A stretch of DNA of 64,000 nt from Lentisphaerota bacterium (GCA_015061625.1 SUWG01000001.1:48210-112209), one strand, 5' to 3'; counted from the stretch's first letter, positions 15,328-25,227 are shown. A program made the numbers and translations. Notes: a model not told the origin generated them from the letters alone.

Positions 15328-17991
15328 ATGTCGTTAAAATCATCGTACCATACGCCGAAAGTCAGAACTTTGGCCGCCGCTTTGCTGATCGCCGTGGCGG
15401 CAGTTGATACCGGATGGATTTCCGGCGGCAAATTCACCGCCCGTGCCGCCACGGTGGAAGAGGAAACTTTTGTAAAAGAGTGCAGCAAGGTGGAAGAGTG
15501 GATCAGGATAAATTATCCTGCCGGATCGGCTTCCTCACGTTTGCAGAATGCCCGGTTGCAGCAGATCATCAGATCACAGGATAGCGTTGCACAGAAAATG
15601 GAAAAATTGCATCAGCAATTTCCGGAAGTTTTTGTGCCGCGCGGGGAACTGGAGTTGCAAAATGCCAAAAATCAGGGGATAACTTTCAGCGCAGACAATA
15701 AAACCTTGATCAACTGCCCGGAAGAGGTCGCTTCGGTAATTATTCCGTCATGCGTGACCACCATCGGGGAAAATGCATTTGCCGGATGTGAAAAATTGAC
15801 CGATATCACCATTCCCGACAGCGTAAGTACCATCGGTAAAGGTGCTTTCCGCGGTTGTAAATTTTTGACAGAAATCACTATTCCCCGGAGTGTAACGGTC
15901 ATTGGTGATGGAGCATTTGCCGGGATAAGGATGGTGAAAGTGGCAGACGGTCATGAAACATTTATGATCGATGATCATGGGGCATTGCTGGATTTGCAAC
16001 AGGGAAAATTGCTTTATCTGCGGCCTGACTTTCAGGGGATATATAATATTCCGGAGGGGGTGACGGCGATCGGCAGTAATGCTTTTGCCCGATGCGCCAA
16101 TTTGACCGCAGTCATGATTCCAACCAGTGTTACATCCATTGCCGACAGTGCATTTGAAGGGGTGAAGTCGGTGAAACTCGTTCCCGGAAATCCGGCATTG
16201 AAAATCGACCGTCACGGCGCACTTATCGACCAACGGAACAGGAAATTTTTATATCTTCCGCCCTCATTTCCGGGGCGTTACACGGTTGAAGACGGCATAA
16301 CTGCCATTGGTGCGAGTGCTTTTTCCGGATGTAAGGGGTTGACTGCCGTAACCTTGCCGTCAAGTGTGACTTTTATCGGCAATTATGCATTTTTCGGATG
16401 TGAAAATTTAACTGCGGTAAATATTCCCGATGGGGTGACCACCATTGCCGACGGCACATTTGTAAGCTGCAAAAATTTGGCATCGCTCACCATCCCCCGC
16501 CGGGTGACCGTCATTGGAGAACTGGCTTTTTGCGGTTGTGAGAAATTGACCGCCATCACTATTCCTGAGAGTGTGAGAACTATCCGTGTCGGGGCATTTT
16601 CCCTTTGCACCGGCTTGACCAGTGTCACCATTCCCCGCACAGTGACTTCCATCGGCAAGGTGGCATTTGCCGGCTGCCGTAGTTTGACCTCTGCCGTCAT
16701 TCCGGATAATTGCCAGGTCGGCGGAAACGCTTTCCCGGAAAATTGTCAGGTGATCGGATGGCTGGAATGGGAATTGCGACGTGCCAAAGCGCAGGGGATA
16801 ACTTTCAGTGCAGACAACAAAACCTTGATCAGATGCCCGGATGATGTTACTTCGGTAGTTATCCCGTCATGTGTGACCACTATCGGAGATGGAGCATTTA
16901 AGGATTGTTCACGTTTGACCAGTGTCACAATTCCCGACAGTGTTACTTCCATTGGCGATTGGGCTTTTCGCGGCTGTAGCAGTTTGACCAGTGTCAACAT
17001 TCCTGACAGTGTCACTTCCATTGGAGGCGGTGCTTTTTACGGCTGTAGCAGTTTGACCAGTGTCACGATTCCCGACAGTGTTACTTCCATTGGAGGCTCT
17101 ACTTTTCGCGGCTGTAGCAGTTTGACCAGTGTTACGATTCCCGACAGTGTTACTTCCATTGGAAGCGCTGCTTTTTGGGATTGCCGCAGTTTGACCAGTG
17201 TCACAATTCCCGATAGTATCACTTCCATTGGCAGCAATGCTTTTGACGGATGTCGCAGTTTGACCGGTATTACGATTCCCGACAGTGTCACTTCCATTGG
17301 AAGCGATGCTTTTGCCTATTGCCGCAGTTTGACCAGTATCACGATTCCCGATAGTGTTACTTCCATTGGAAGAAGTGCTTTTTCCAGATGTAGCAGTTTG
17401 ACCAGTGTCACGATTCCCGACAGTGTTACTTCCATTGGCATTTGGGCTTTTTACGAATGCACCGGCTTGACCAGTGTCACAATTCCCGATAGTGTTACTT
17501 CCATTGGCGAAGGGGCTTTTGACGGAGTAAAATCTGTTGCTGTTAATGCAAATAATCCGAATTTCAGGGTTGATTCCAGCGGAGCATTGTTTAATGTCAA
17601 ACAACAAAAAATATTGTATCTGCCGCCCGGTTTCAGGGGGAATTATACGATTCCTGATGGGGTGACTTCTATTGGAAATCATGCTTTTTCCGGATGTAGC
17701 AGTTTGACCAGTGTCACGATTCCCGACAGTGTTACTTCCATTGGGAACGCTGCTTTTGCCGAATGTACCGCTTTGACCAGTGTCACAATTACCAATAGTG
17801 TCACTTCCATTGGAGAATATGCTTTTTCCAGATGTAGCAGTTTGACCAGTATCACCATTCCCGACAGTGTTACTTCCATTGGCAGTTCGGCTTTTTCCGG
17901 CTGCGACAGATTGAGAAGTGTTACCGTGCCTGCCAGATGCTGGATCGGCAAAGATGCTTTCCCCGGAAATTGCCGGGTGATAAGACGGTAG
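15328..17991 (+). CDS. Secreted BspA-like leucine-rich-repeat protein
   Basis: An 887-residue surface or secreted protein. The N-terminus has a positive stretch and a hydrophobic run ending near ARAA, a probable signal peptide. From about residue 125 to the end it consists of 23-residue BspA/TpLRR (LRR_5) units with the consensus SLTSVTIPDSVTSIGxxAFxxC. Four breaks carry a different module (VKSVxVxxxNPxxxIDxxGAL and LYLPPxFxGxYxIPDGVT). BspA-like proteins mediate adhesion to host or other bacteria. Many units are almost identical in DNA over 16900-17530 and 17690-17900, so repeat number may vary by slippage. A strong ribosome site (AAAGGAG) precedes the ATG. No LPXTG or other C-terminal sorting signal is visible. 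Confidence 0.85.
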   Translation: MSLKSSYHTPKVRTLAAALLIAVAAVDTGWISGGKFTARAATVEEETFVKECSKVEEWIRINYPAGSASSRLQNARLQQIIRSQDSVAQKMEKLHQQFPEVFVPRGELELQNAKNQGITFSADNKTLINCPEEVASVIIPSCVTTIGENAFAGCEKLTDITIPDSVSTIGKGAFRGCKFLTEITIPRSVTVIGDGAFAGIRMVKVADGHETFMIDDHGALLDLQQGKLLYLRPDFQGIYNIPEGVTAIGSNAFARCANLTAVMIPTSVTSIADSAFEGVKSVKLVPGNPALKIDRHGALIDQRNRKFLYLPPSFPGRYTVEDGITAIGASAFSGCKGLTAVTLPSSVTFIGNYAFFGCENLTAVNIPDGVTTIADGTFVSCKNLASLTIPRRVTVIGELAFCGCEKLTAITIPESVRTIRVGAFSLCTGLTSVTIPRTVTSIGKVAFAGCRSLTSAVIPDNCQVGGNAFPENCQVIGWLEWELRRAKAQGITFSADNKTLIRCPDDVTSVVIPSCVTTIGDGAFKDCSRLTSVTIPDSVTSIGDWAFRGCSSLTSVNIPDSVTSIGGGAFYGCSSLTSVTIPDSVTSIGGSTFRGCSSLTSVTIPDSVTSIGSAAFWDCRSLTSVTIPDSITSIGSNAFDGCRSLTGITIPDSVTSIGSDAFAYCRSLTSITIPDSVTSIGRSAFSRCSSLTSVTIPDSVTSIGIWAFYECTGLTSVTIPDSVTSIGEGAFDGVKSVAVNANNPNFRVDSSGALFNVKQQKILYLPPGFRGNYTIPDGVTSIGNHAFSGCSSLTSVTIPDSVTSIGNAAFAECTALTSVTITNSVTSIGEYAFSRCSSLTSITIPDSVTSIGSSAFSGCDRLRSVTVPARCWIGKDAFPGNCRVIRR

Positions 17992-18008
17992 CAGATGTTT
18001 TGAAACGG

Positions 18009-18047
18009 GGCAGAGGCAAAATGATGAGCCTCTGCCTTGTTTTTTTT
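18009..18047 (+). terminator. Rho-independent terminator of LRR gene
   Basis: GGCAGAGGC and GCCTCTGCC pair across a 10-nt loop, followed by TTG and a run of eight T. Confidence 0.85.
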
Positions 18048-18050
18048 GGG

Positions 18051-18087
18051 TATCCGTAATGTCCGCAATGTCCGCAATGTCCGTATT
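18051..18087. repeat. Nonamer repeat GTCCGYAAT, four units
   Basis: Four tandem near-copies of a 9-bp unit. The same nonamer recurs at 29511-29537, 31881-31908 and, inverted, at 31756-31791. Confidence 0.6.
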
Positions 18088-18138
18088 ATCATAAGCGGCA
18101 AAATTTATGAAATCAAAGATGATTTTTTCTGCCATTTG

Positions 18139-18167
18139 TTGAAAAATACAACTCAAAGTGCTATTTT
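18139..18167 (+). promoter_or_regulatory. Promoter of fabK-like gene
   Basis: TTGAAA (18139-18144), 17-nt spacer ending GTGC, TATTTT (18162-18167). Confidence 0.65.
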
Positions 18168-18237
18168 AACATCGTGAACCGGTATTTTTTACGGTTATTC
18201 CGGCTGTTAAAATGCTTTTTAGAAGGAGAAAATATCC

Positions 18238-19281
18238 ATGAATCCTTTAGATTGGAATGCTTCAAACGATCTGCTCACCCCGATGTTCAAACGCGGAGCG
18301 GAATTTCTGGGCTGCCGTTACCCGATCATTTGCGGAGCAATGACCTGGGTCTCTGAACCGAAACTGGTTTCCGCCGTCTGCAACAACGGCTGTTTCGGCT
18401 GTATCGCCGGCGGCAATGCGCCGACCGATATCCTCGCCGGACAGATCGCCCAAACCAGAGAATTGACCAAAAACAACTTCGCCGTCAATCTGATCACCAT
18501 CGCTCCGTCTTACAAAAATCATCTGGCCATGCTCAAAGATGCCAAAGTGCCTTACATCGTCTTTGCCGGCAGTTTCCCCAGAGAAAGCGAGATCGCCGAA
18601 GCCAAAGCCACCGGTGCCAAGGTCATGTGTTTCGCTTCAACGATCTCCATCGCCGACCGGATGATCCGTTTCGGTGCCGATGCGATCATCCTTGAGGGCA
18701 GTGAAGCCGGCGGCCATATCGGTCACGTCTCATCCATGATCCTCATCCAGCAGTTGCTTTTCAAATACGCCGATACCGTGCCGATCTTCATCGCCGGCGG
18801 GGTCGCCACCGGAAAAATGATGGCGCATCTGATGCTTATGGGAGCGGCAGGTGTCCAGTTGGGAACCCGTTTCGTCATGACCGAGGAGTGTGGAGTTCAC
18901 CCCAGATTCAAAGAGGTGTTCCTCAAAGCCAACGCCCGTGATGCCATTGCCACACCGCAGTACGATTCCAAACTGCCGGTCGTGGCGGTGCGTGCGCTCA
19001 AAAATAAAGGTATGCAGAAATTCGGTGCATTGCAGCTGCATCTGCTCCGGGAACTGGAAGCCGGAAATATCCACCGTCAGGCCGCCCAGGAGGAGGTCGA
19101 GCGGTTCTGGGTCGGCGCATTGCGTAAAGCCGCAGTTGACGGCGACGTGGATGGCGGCTCACTGATGGCTGGTCAGGCAGTCGGTCTGATGGATAAGATC
19201 ACCCCGATTTCCGATATGATCTGTGAATTGCTTACCGATGCCAACAATGAATTGATCGCGGTGAAAAACCGTCTGGCATAA
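18238..19281 (+). CDS. FabK-like enoyl-ACP reductase / nitronate monooxygenase family
   Basis: A 347-residue FMN-binding TIM-barrel protein of the 2-nitropropane dioxygenase/FabK family. Motifs: YPIICGAMTWVSEPKL at the N-terminus, NLITIAPSY, EGSEAGGHIGH (a Gly-Gly-His loop seen in FabK), FIAGGVATG and GVQLGTRF. The downstream gene is an acyl-ACP synthetase/acyltransferase, overlapping by one base (TAATG), which supports a fatty-acid role as enoyl-ACP reductase II over nitronate oxidation. No fabI or other fab gene is nearby to settle it. A good AGAAGGAG site precedes the ATG. Confidence 0.8.
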   Translation: MNPLDWNASNDLLTPMFKRGAEFLGCRYPIICGAMTWVSEPKLVSAVCNNGCFGCIAGGNAPTDILAGQIAQTRELTKNNFAVNLITIAPSYKNHLAMLKDAKVPYIVFAGSFPRESEIAEAKATGAKVMCFASTISIADRMIRFGADAIILEGSEAGGHIGHVSSMILIQQLLFKYADTVPIFIAGGVATGKMMAHLMLMGAAGVQLGTRFVMTEECGVHPRFKEVFLKANARDAIATPQYDSKLPVVAVRALKNKGMQKFGALQLHLLRELEAGNIHRQAAQEEVERFWVGALRKAAVDGDVDGGSLMAGQAVGLMDKITPISDMICELLTDANNELIAVKNRLA

Positions 19282-22200
19282 TGACCGGCAAAACTCCAAG
19301 TTTATCCCGCCGCTTGTTTCCGCTGACGATGAGCGCATTTTTCAACTCGTTCACCGACAGCGGTTTCAAGGTATGGGCAGTGTTGCTGATCCTGCAGAGT
19401 TCTCCGGCCCTTTTACAGGAACCATCCTTCCTTTTCGGCACGGCGGCAGTTTGTCTGCTGCCATCTTTGCTGTTACCGGGGATCACCGGTTTTGCCGCCG
19501 ACCGTCTGCCCGGCAGATATATCATCGCCCTGATCGCCATAACCAAAATATTGCTGCTTTGCAGTGCCGATGCCCTGTTGCAACCGGCCTCATTCTGTTT
19601 CTGGCTTCCGGTAACGTGCTATTCTCTGCTCAATGCCTTCTTCCCCCCGGCATTCGACGGTTTACTGCCGCAGACATTCAGCGAAAAGGAACTTTCCCGT
19701 GCCTGCAGCCGTTGTGCGGCGGCTTCCACATTCGGATTCATTGCCGGTATCGTGCTGATCCCCGGAGCATTTTATTTCCACATCACCGCTTTGAGTTTGA
19801 TTTTTGCCGCCTTTTTACTGCTCTTTTCAGCGGTAATAATCATCCCGGTCATCACGCCTCTGCAACGTCAGCGGGAGTTGGCCTACCCGTTTTTCAGCAC
19901 CATTTACCGGGGAGCGACCGCCTTTTGCGGCAGAGCGGGATTATGGACATCGGCTTTGGGTGAAGTGTGCTTCATCGGTTTGAGCCTGACCGCCCTGCCG
20001 CTGTTGATCCTCTTTGCCCGCAATGCATTACAGATGGATGACAACTTCAATGTCATTCTGCTGCTGCTCGCTCCGGGGCTGGGATTTGTTCTCGGTTGTT
20101 TTGCCGCCGGATTGTTTTCCCGCAACAAGATCGAACCGGGGCTGATCCCGCTGGGCGCATTAGGAGTGATCGTCGCCCTGCCGATGATGATCTTTTTTCC
20201 CGGCACACCCCGGCAGCTGCTGCTCAATTTTCCGGATGGTTCCGCCATGGAACTGCTCTTTTATGCCGGAGCGTGGTTCTGGTCGGCATTTGCCGGTTTT
20301 TCCTGCGGAATGCTTTTCGTGCCGCTGCGCACCTACATCTTGCAGCGGTTGCATCCGGAAGTGCGCGGAGCGGCTCTGGCTCTGCGCAATGCGGTAACTT
20401 ACCTGATTTCCGCGCTGGCGATGCTGTTGGTCATTTCGTTATCCAGCGGCACGGTACCGGGCATACCGCCATTATTGGGCGGCATAACCGGAGTGCCTTA
20501 TCAGATACTGCTGGCGACATTCGGCATACTGGTCATGTTTTTCACGCTTCTGGCGTTGTGGCAACTGCCGAATTTCCTGCTCCGTTTTCTCATTCTCACG
20601 GTGGGCCATCTCTTTTACCGCATCCGGATCACCGGCGCGGAAAAGATTCCGGAGCGCGGGGGCGCACTGCTTTTATGCAACCATGTTTCTGCGATCGACA
20701 GTATTCTGGTCAGTGCCTGCACCAGCCGTCAGATACGTTTTCTGCTCTACGATGATTACTTCAAAGTGCCGTTGCTCGGTTCAGTGGCAAGGATGACCGG
20801 ATTTTTCAGGGTCCCCCCGGCGGGCAAAACAAAAAGTCTGGCGCGGGTCCTGCGCAACATCCGCAAACACCTTGCCGACGGCGGTCTGATCTGTGTCTTT
20901 CCCGAAGGAAAACTTACCGGCAACGGTCTGGTCGGTGAATTCAAACAGGGATACGAAAAAATGTTGCCGGAGAATACGGATATACCGATCATTCCGGTAA
21001 ATATCTCCTTTGCCTGGGGATCGGTATTTTCCAACTTTTTCACCCGTCCGGGCATCCGCAAAAAGTTGCATCTGCCCTTTTATCCGGCGGTGACATTCGG
21101 TGAACCGCTGCCGAAAAACACCCCCGCTTTTGAAATCAGACAGAAGATCATCGAATTGGGGGCCGAAGCCGCCGGAAATGCCATGCCCGGCGAATTGACC
21201 TTGCATCATGCCGCCGTGCATCAGGCGAAAAAGAATCTCTGGAAAACCACCTTTTCCGGTTGTTCCGGCAGGGATTATTCCACCTTTTCTCTGGTGCTGG
21301 AAGCCGCTTTGATCAGCCGGACTTTGCGCAAACAACTGCCCAGCAGTCAAAAGTATGTGGGCGTGTTACTGCCCAACGGCACGATGGCGGTCAAGGCGAT
21401 ACTGGCGATCATGATGGCCGACCGGATACCGGTGCCGCTGAATTACAGCACTTCACAGCAGATCCTGGATGTTTCCATGGAAAAAGCCGGGTTGAGTATG
21501 GTCATTACCGAACGCTTTTTCCTGCAGAATCTGCGGATATCTCCGGGAGAAAAAGCCGTATTCATCGGGGAGATCGGAGAAAAAACCACGCTGATAAAAC
21601 GGATCATCATGGGTATCGGTCTGCTGATACTGCCGACCAGAGAATTTATGAATATGCTTTCGCCTTTGAGCGCGTTTGAGTTGGATAACGATGCGGTACT
21701 GCTCTTTTCCAGCGGTTCGACCGGCAACCCCAAAGGCATCCGCCTTTCGCACCACAATCTGAATACCAATGCCCGCAGTGTGGCCAATGGCCTGACCATC
21801 GACCGCAACGATTTGATCGTAGGCAATCTGCCGTTATTCCACTCATTCGGGTTGAATGTCTGTTTCTGGCTGCCGGTAATGTACGGTATTCCGGTAACTT
21901 ACATTGCCAATCCGCTGGATTCCACTGCGGTCTGCCGGAGCATTTCCCAGCGCAAAGCGACGTTGCTTTTTGCCACGCCCTCGTTTTTACAGAAATATCT
22001 GCGCCGGGCCACGACTGAAGACCTCGCTTCATTGCGCCTGATCGCCACCGGAGCGGAAAAACTGCGGGATGATATCGCCCAAAAAGTGCGGGAAGTGACC
22101 AATAACCGTCTGGAAGTGGTCGAGTGTTACGGCTGTACGGAATTGTCGCCGGTGGTTTCCATCAACCTGCCCGCCAGCAGTGCGGAAACCGGCAGAAAAG

Positions 22201-22793
22201 CCGGATGCAAAGACAGCATCGGTCTGCCGCTGGAAAATATTTCCGTGCGTATACTTGACCCGCTCTCATTCACCCCGGTCGATCCCGGCGAAGAGGGCAT
22301 TCTCTGTGTAAAAGGTTCACTGGTCATGCAAGGGTATCTCAACGATGAAAAACAAAGTGCCGAAGTCATGGCCGGAGAATATTACAAAACCGGCGACGTG
22401 GCGAAAATGGATGCCAATGGATATTTGCATATCTGCGGCCGCCTCTCACGCTTCAGCAAGATCGCCGGAGAGATGGTGCCGCATGAATTGGTCGAAAAGA
22501 TCATCAATGAATTGTGCGCCTGTGACAACCGGGTAGTGGCAGTCGGCAGTATTCCCGACCCGGTCAAAGGTGAAGCATTGCTGGTGCTTTACACTCCGGA
22601 AATGCCATTCACTCCGGAAAAAGTCGTCGATCAACTCCGGGAACGCAGTATTTCCAACTTGTGGATACCCAAGGCCAGAAACTTCCATCCGGTAGACCAT
22701 TTGCCGTTGCTCGGCAGCGGCAAACTGGATCTTGCCGCTTTGCGCAAGATCGCCGGAAATATTGCACTGGAAATGAATGATAACAGCAAATAG
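19281..22793 (+). CDS. Trifunctional MFS-PlsC-acyl-ACP synthetase (Aas/LplT fusion)
   Basis: A 1170-residue inner-membrane protein with three parts. Residues 1-430 form a major-facilitator transporter like LplT, which flips lysophospholipids. Residues 440-640 are a PlsC-type acyltransferase with the HxxxxD motif in CNHVSAIDS (about 465-473) and FPEGKLTGNG. Residues 670-1165 are an AMP-forming acyl synthetase with LLFSSGSTGNPKGI (about 808) and YKTGDVAKMD. In Escherichia coli, LplT and Aas are two proteins that re-acylate lysophosphatidylethanolamine; here they are one chain. The gene overlaps the FabK-like gene by one base. The fusion occurs in other Gram-negative lineages, so the role in lipid repair is well founded. 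Confidence 0.9.
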   Translation: MTGKTPSLSRRLFPLTMSAFFNSFTDSGFKVWAVLLILQSSPALLQEPSFLFGTAAVCLLPSLLLPGITGFAADRLPGRYIIALIAITKILLLCSADALLQPASFCFWLPVTCYSLLNAFFPPAFDGLLPQTFSEKELSRACSRCAAASTFGFIAGIVLIPGAFYFHITALSLIFAAFLLLFSAVIIIPVITPLQRQRELAYPFFSTIYRGATAFCGRAGLWTSALGEVCFIGLSLTALPLLILFARNALQMDDNFNVILLLLAPGLGFVLGCFAAGLFSRNKIEPGLIPLGALGVIVALPMMIFFPGTPRQLLLNFPDGSAMELLFYAGAWFWSAFAGFSCGMLFVPLRTYILQRLHPEVRGAALALRNAVTYLISALAMLLVISLSSGTVPGIPPLLGGITGVPYQILLATFGILVMFFTLLALWQLPNFLLRFLILTVGHLFYRIRITGAEKIPERGGALLLCNHVSAIDSILVSACTSRQIRFLLYDDYFKVPLLGSVARMTGFFRVPPAGKTKSLARVLRNIRKHLADGGLICVFPEGKLTGNGLVGEFKQGYEKMLPENTDIPIIPVNISFAWGSVFSNFFTRPGIRKKLHLPFYPAVTFGEPLPKNTPAFEIRQKIIELGAEAAGNAMPGELTLHHAAVHQAKKNLWKTTFSGCSGRDYSTFSLVLEAALISRTLRKQLPSSQKYVGVLLPNGTMAVKAILAIMMADRIPVPLNYSTSQQILDVSMEKAGLSMVITERFFLQNLRISPGEKAVFIGEIGEKTTLIKRIIMGIGLLILPTREFMNMLSPLSAFELDNDAVLLFSSGSTGNPKGIRLSHHNLNTNARSVANGLTIDRNDLIVGNLPLFHSFGLNVCFWLPVMYGIPVTYIANPLDSTAVCRSISQRKATLLFATPSFLQKYLRRATTEDLASLRLIATGAEKLRDDIAQKVREVTNNRLEVVECYGCTELSPVVSINLPASSAETGRKAGCKDSIGLPLENISVRILDPLSFTPVDPGEEGILCVKGSLVMQGYLNDEKQSAEVMAGEYYKTGDVAKMDANGYLHICGRLSRFSKIAGEMVPHELVEKIINELCACDNRVVAVGSIPDPVKGEALLVLYTPEMPFTPEKVVDQLRERSISNLWIPKARNFHPVDHLPLLGSGKLDLAALRKIAGNIALEMNDNSK

Positions 22794-22901
22794 CATCCGT
22801 CAGCACCCGGCGTCCTGAATCACGGCTGATTGAATCACGGCTTATCAGCCCCCGGCACCGCGGTCATGAACAACCAGGGAAAAAATTTTTGAAATTTTAT
22901 T

Positions 22902-22956
22902 AATTTGTTAAAATAATTAGGATTTCCTTATCGTTATATGGTTGGAAGCACTCAAA
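22902..22956 (+). promoter_or_regulatory. 55-bp conserved upstream block, copy 1
   Basis: Identical at all 55 positions to 44293-44347, and like it lies upstream of a small secreted-protein gene. It starts AATTTGTTAAAATAATTAGG and ends GGAAGCACTCAAA. It probably holds the promoter, though no standard -35/-10 pair is clear. Confidence 0.6.
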
Positions 22957-22968
22957 CTGCACGGTTCT

Positions 22969-23121
22969 GATCCAACCGGCGGATGGATTGCGAACCAAGG
23001 TCGAAGTTAAACCAAGGCGAAAATGAGGGAGTGTAGTAAACCTACTCGACCGAATTTGAGTCCGATGGTTTGACAAGAGATTGGCCGCAAGACGCCACCG
23101 CAAGTTTGATTTTCCATAAAA
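22969..23121 (+). repeat. R1 structured element, copy A
   Basis: Starts GATCCAACCGGCGG and has its last paired arm at CCACC, 23095-23099, followed by the shared 3' tail GTTTGATTTTCC. Arms: outer GGCGG/CCACC with TTGCGaACC/GGCCGCAA, and middle GTTAAACCA/TGGTTTGAC (one G-T pair). It sits between the 55-bp block and the small-protein gene, where the 44.3-kb counterpart has no copy, so it looks inserted. Confidence 0.75.
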
Positions 23122-23154
23122 AAATGAAACAAAAAAACTGAAAGGAAATCGATT

Positions 23155-23427
23155 ATGAAAAAGACAACCAAAGTTATGATGCTCGCCGCCCTGATGTTCG
23201 TTGGTACCGCCGCATTCGCCGGGCCGCATGGCGGACACCGCCACCACAAACGCGACGGCCTCGATCTGGCCGCCGGGATCGTCGGATTGGTGATGCAAGT
23301 GGTCAATCCCCAGCCGACCGTAGTGGTAAACCGTCCGGCAGTGATCGTCAACCGCCCGGCTCCGCGGCATCATGCACCGCAACGCCGTCCGGCACCGCAA
23401 CGCCGTCCGGCACCCCGCCGCCGTTGA
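23155..23427 (+). CDS. Small secreted His/Pro/Arg-rich protein, paralog 1
   Basis: A 90-residue protein. MKKTTKVMMLAALMFVGTAAFA is a textbook signal peptide, cleaved before GPHGGH. The mature part has a His-rich start, a short hydrophobic segment (GLDLAAGIVGLVMQVV), then NPQPTVVV and a C-terminal tail of repeated RRPAPQ-type units. It is strongly basic. Paralogs lie at 36358 and 44391; the first shares the hydrophobic and NPQPTVVV segments, the second only the signal peptide and tail style. I do not recognise a family. It might be an envelope or polyanion-binding protein, or metal-binding through histidine; none of this is established. Confidence 0.75.
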   Translation: MKKTTKVMMLAALMFVGTAAFAGPHGGHRHHKRDGLDLAAGIVGLVMQVVNPQPTVVVNRPAVIVNRPAPRHHAPQRRPAPQRRPAPRRR

Positions 23428-23447
23428 AACCGCCACTCTTAACCCCC

Positions 23448-23479
23448 GCCGGGAAATCTCACGATTTCCCGGCTTTTTT
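23448..23479 (+). terminator. Rho-independent terminator
   Basis: GCCGGGAAAT and ATTTCCCGGC pair across a 6-nt loop and are followed by six T. It ends the small-protein transcript. Confidence 0.85.
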
Positions 23480-23501
23480 GTATATAAAATATATACAAGC
23501 A

Positions 23502-23530
23502 TTGCAAATAAAGCGTATTCGTGCTATATT
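23502..23530 (+). promoter_or_regulatory. Promoter of polysaccharide locus
   Basis: TTGCAA (23502-23507), 17-nt spacer ending GTGC, TATATT (23525-23530). It precedes the first gene of the surface-polysaccharide run. Confidence 0.65.
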
Positions 23531-23607
23531 ACAACGAGTAAAAATTATTTTTGCTTTCAGGAATTTTCACGCTTTTCCGAAAGCAATTCCAAAAAAAGGA
23601 AAAAAAG

Positions 23608-25227
23608 TTGTCCTGTTTGCTGAATCGAAAAACTGCCATCTTGGCGGCAGTGCTTACCGCCGCACTTCTGGTCATTGGCGGTATTGTTTTGAATGACATT
23701 CCGGTACGGGATGTGGCTTCCCGCTATGCTCCGATGTGCGAAGCATTCGCCAGAGGCGACTGGCAGTATGCTTTCCACCCCCGCATCCAGCCGTTGCAGG
23801 TGATTTCCGGCGGCATTATCGCATGGCTCTTTCATTGTGACGGCTTTACCGCCTTGAAAATCGCTTCGGCCCTCTGGTTTTTTGCCGGAATATTCACAGC
23901 ATGGAAACTTTTCCGGGAAATTTATCCGGAAAAGCCTTACATTGCCGCCGCCGCAGTGGTTTTTTGTTCCATTTTCCCCTGCAACATCCACATGGCGATC
24001 TCCGGCTTGCGGGAATCGGGCAAAACATTCATCCTGCTGTTGACGGCACTGGCATTGGTAAAAATATGGCGGAATGTCAAAAGTTATTATCCATTCATCC
24101 TGTTGGGGATCGGTTGCTTTCTGGCGGTGCTGTGCCGGGCGGATATGATCATGAGCGGTATTTTTCTGCTCTTTACCGGGGTGGTATTGGAGTGCCGGGA
24201 AAAACGATTTCCCCGCCTTTCCCTGATCTCCACCGCCATAACTGCTTTAGGAATTTTGCTTAATTCACTGCTGAATACCCACATTTGCGGTCACGCCATG
24301 CCCGATTACCGTTTTGCGGAAGTGTTTCAGGAAATGACCGGTGAACCGGCACAATTTACCGACATTTCCCAACTCACACTGCTGTTGATGTTTCTGCTGG
24401 TATCAGCGGCGGTCATCACGGCGTGGATGCTGAAAAAAATTCCGGTGGCGATTTTTCTGGCGGTGCCGTTTATCCTTACAGTTGCCACGAGCATACGCGC
24501 CGGACTCAACGACGAAGAACACTCCGCCGGAGAATTCATCTCATCTCTGCTGGGTGGTTGTTATCATGCCGTGGGGATATTCTCTTTGCTTGCCATCATT
24601 TATCTGATTTGGCGCAAACGCTTTAACACCGGGGAATTTCTTCTGTGCCTGACGTTGCTGGCCAATGCGTTTTTCAACATTGTGCCGATACAGTTATTCC
24701 ATAAGTCACTCTATGTTTCAGACCGGTATCTGTATGTGGCAATGCCGCTGATGGCGGGATTTTTCGCCATCGGTATCAATGAAATTTATCAATTCATCCG
24801 GCACAAGATCAATCCGCTTACGGCCAATATATTGCTGACTCTTTCCTGTGCGGCAATGTGCGGCGGCATGATTTTCCATGCCATTCAACCGACGCTCCGG
24901 GAGCGTACCAGGGAAAAAGAGATCATCATGCGCCGCGGGATATGGGAATTGGCGACACTCATCCGGGAGGATTACGACGGAGAAAAATACCGGGAAAACA
25001 TTTTTGATCTTAACAACTACAACAGCGATCAGGCTCCCTTCATCCAATTTGATTCATCCAGCAAGATCACTGTGGCGGCATATCTGGCCGGCGGCAGTAC
25101 ATCTTTCAAGGATATCGATTATTTTGTCGGAGAAAAACTGCCCGGAAAATTCAGAAAAAAAGCCGTATTTCTCACTGAAATCAACTTCGGTAAATACAGT
25201 AAAAAAGTGTGGAGAATAACGAAATGA
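23608..25227 (+). CDS. GT-C fold membrane glycosyltransferase-like protein
   Basis: A polytopic membrane protein of about 539 residues with some 11-12 hydrophobic helices and a soluble C-terminal part. After the first helix comes DIPVRDVASRYAPM; an acidic pair in this first outer loop is typical of GT-C enzymes (GT39/ArnT-like) that use polyprenyl-linked sugars. I choose a TTG start at 23608 because AAAGGA lies 8 bases upstream; no nearby ATG fits, and the upstream extension to 23551 is low-complexity. It is the first gene of the polysaccharide locus and overlaps the next gene by 4 nt (ATGA). Donor and acceptor are unknown. Confidence 0.6.
   Translation: MSCLLNRKTAILAAVLTAALLVIGGIVLNDIPVRDVASRYAPMCEAFARGDWQYAFHPRIQPLQVISGGIIAWLFHCDGFTALKIASALWFFAGIFTAWKLFREIYPEKPYIAAAAVVFCSIFPCNIHMAISGLRESGKTFILLLTALALVKIWRNVKSYYPFILLGIGCFLAVLCRADMIMSGIFLLFTGVVLECREKRFPRLSLISTAITALGILLNSLLNTHICGHAMPDYRFAEVFQEMTGEPAQFTDISQLTLLLMFLLVSAAVITAWMLKKIPVAIFLAVPFILTVATSIRAGLNDEEHSAGEFISSLLGGCYHAVGIFSLLAIIYLIWRKRFNTGEFLLCLTLLANAFFNIVPIQLFHKSLYVSDRYLYVAMPLMAGFFAIGINEIYQFIRHKINPLTANILLTLSCAAMCGGMIFHAIQPTLRERTREKEIIMRRGIWELATLIREDYDGEKYRENIFDLNNYNSDQAPFIQFDSSSKITVAAYLAGGSTSFKDIDYFVGEKLPGKFRKKAVFLTEINFGKYSKKVWRITK

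Noticed and set aside
16909..18156. 415-aa open frame on the minus strand, rich in Ser/Gly/Asn repeats
   Set aside because: It is antisense to the tandem LRR repeats; the repeating DNA keeps the opposite frame open. No ribosome site or domain.
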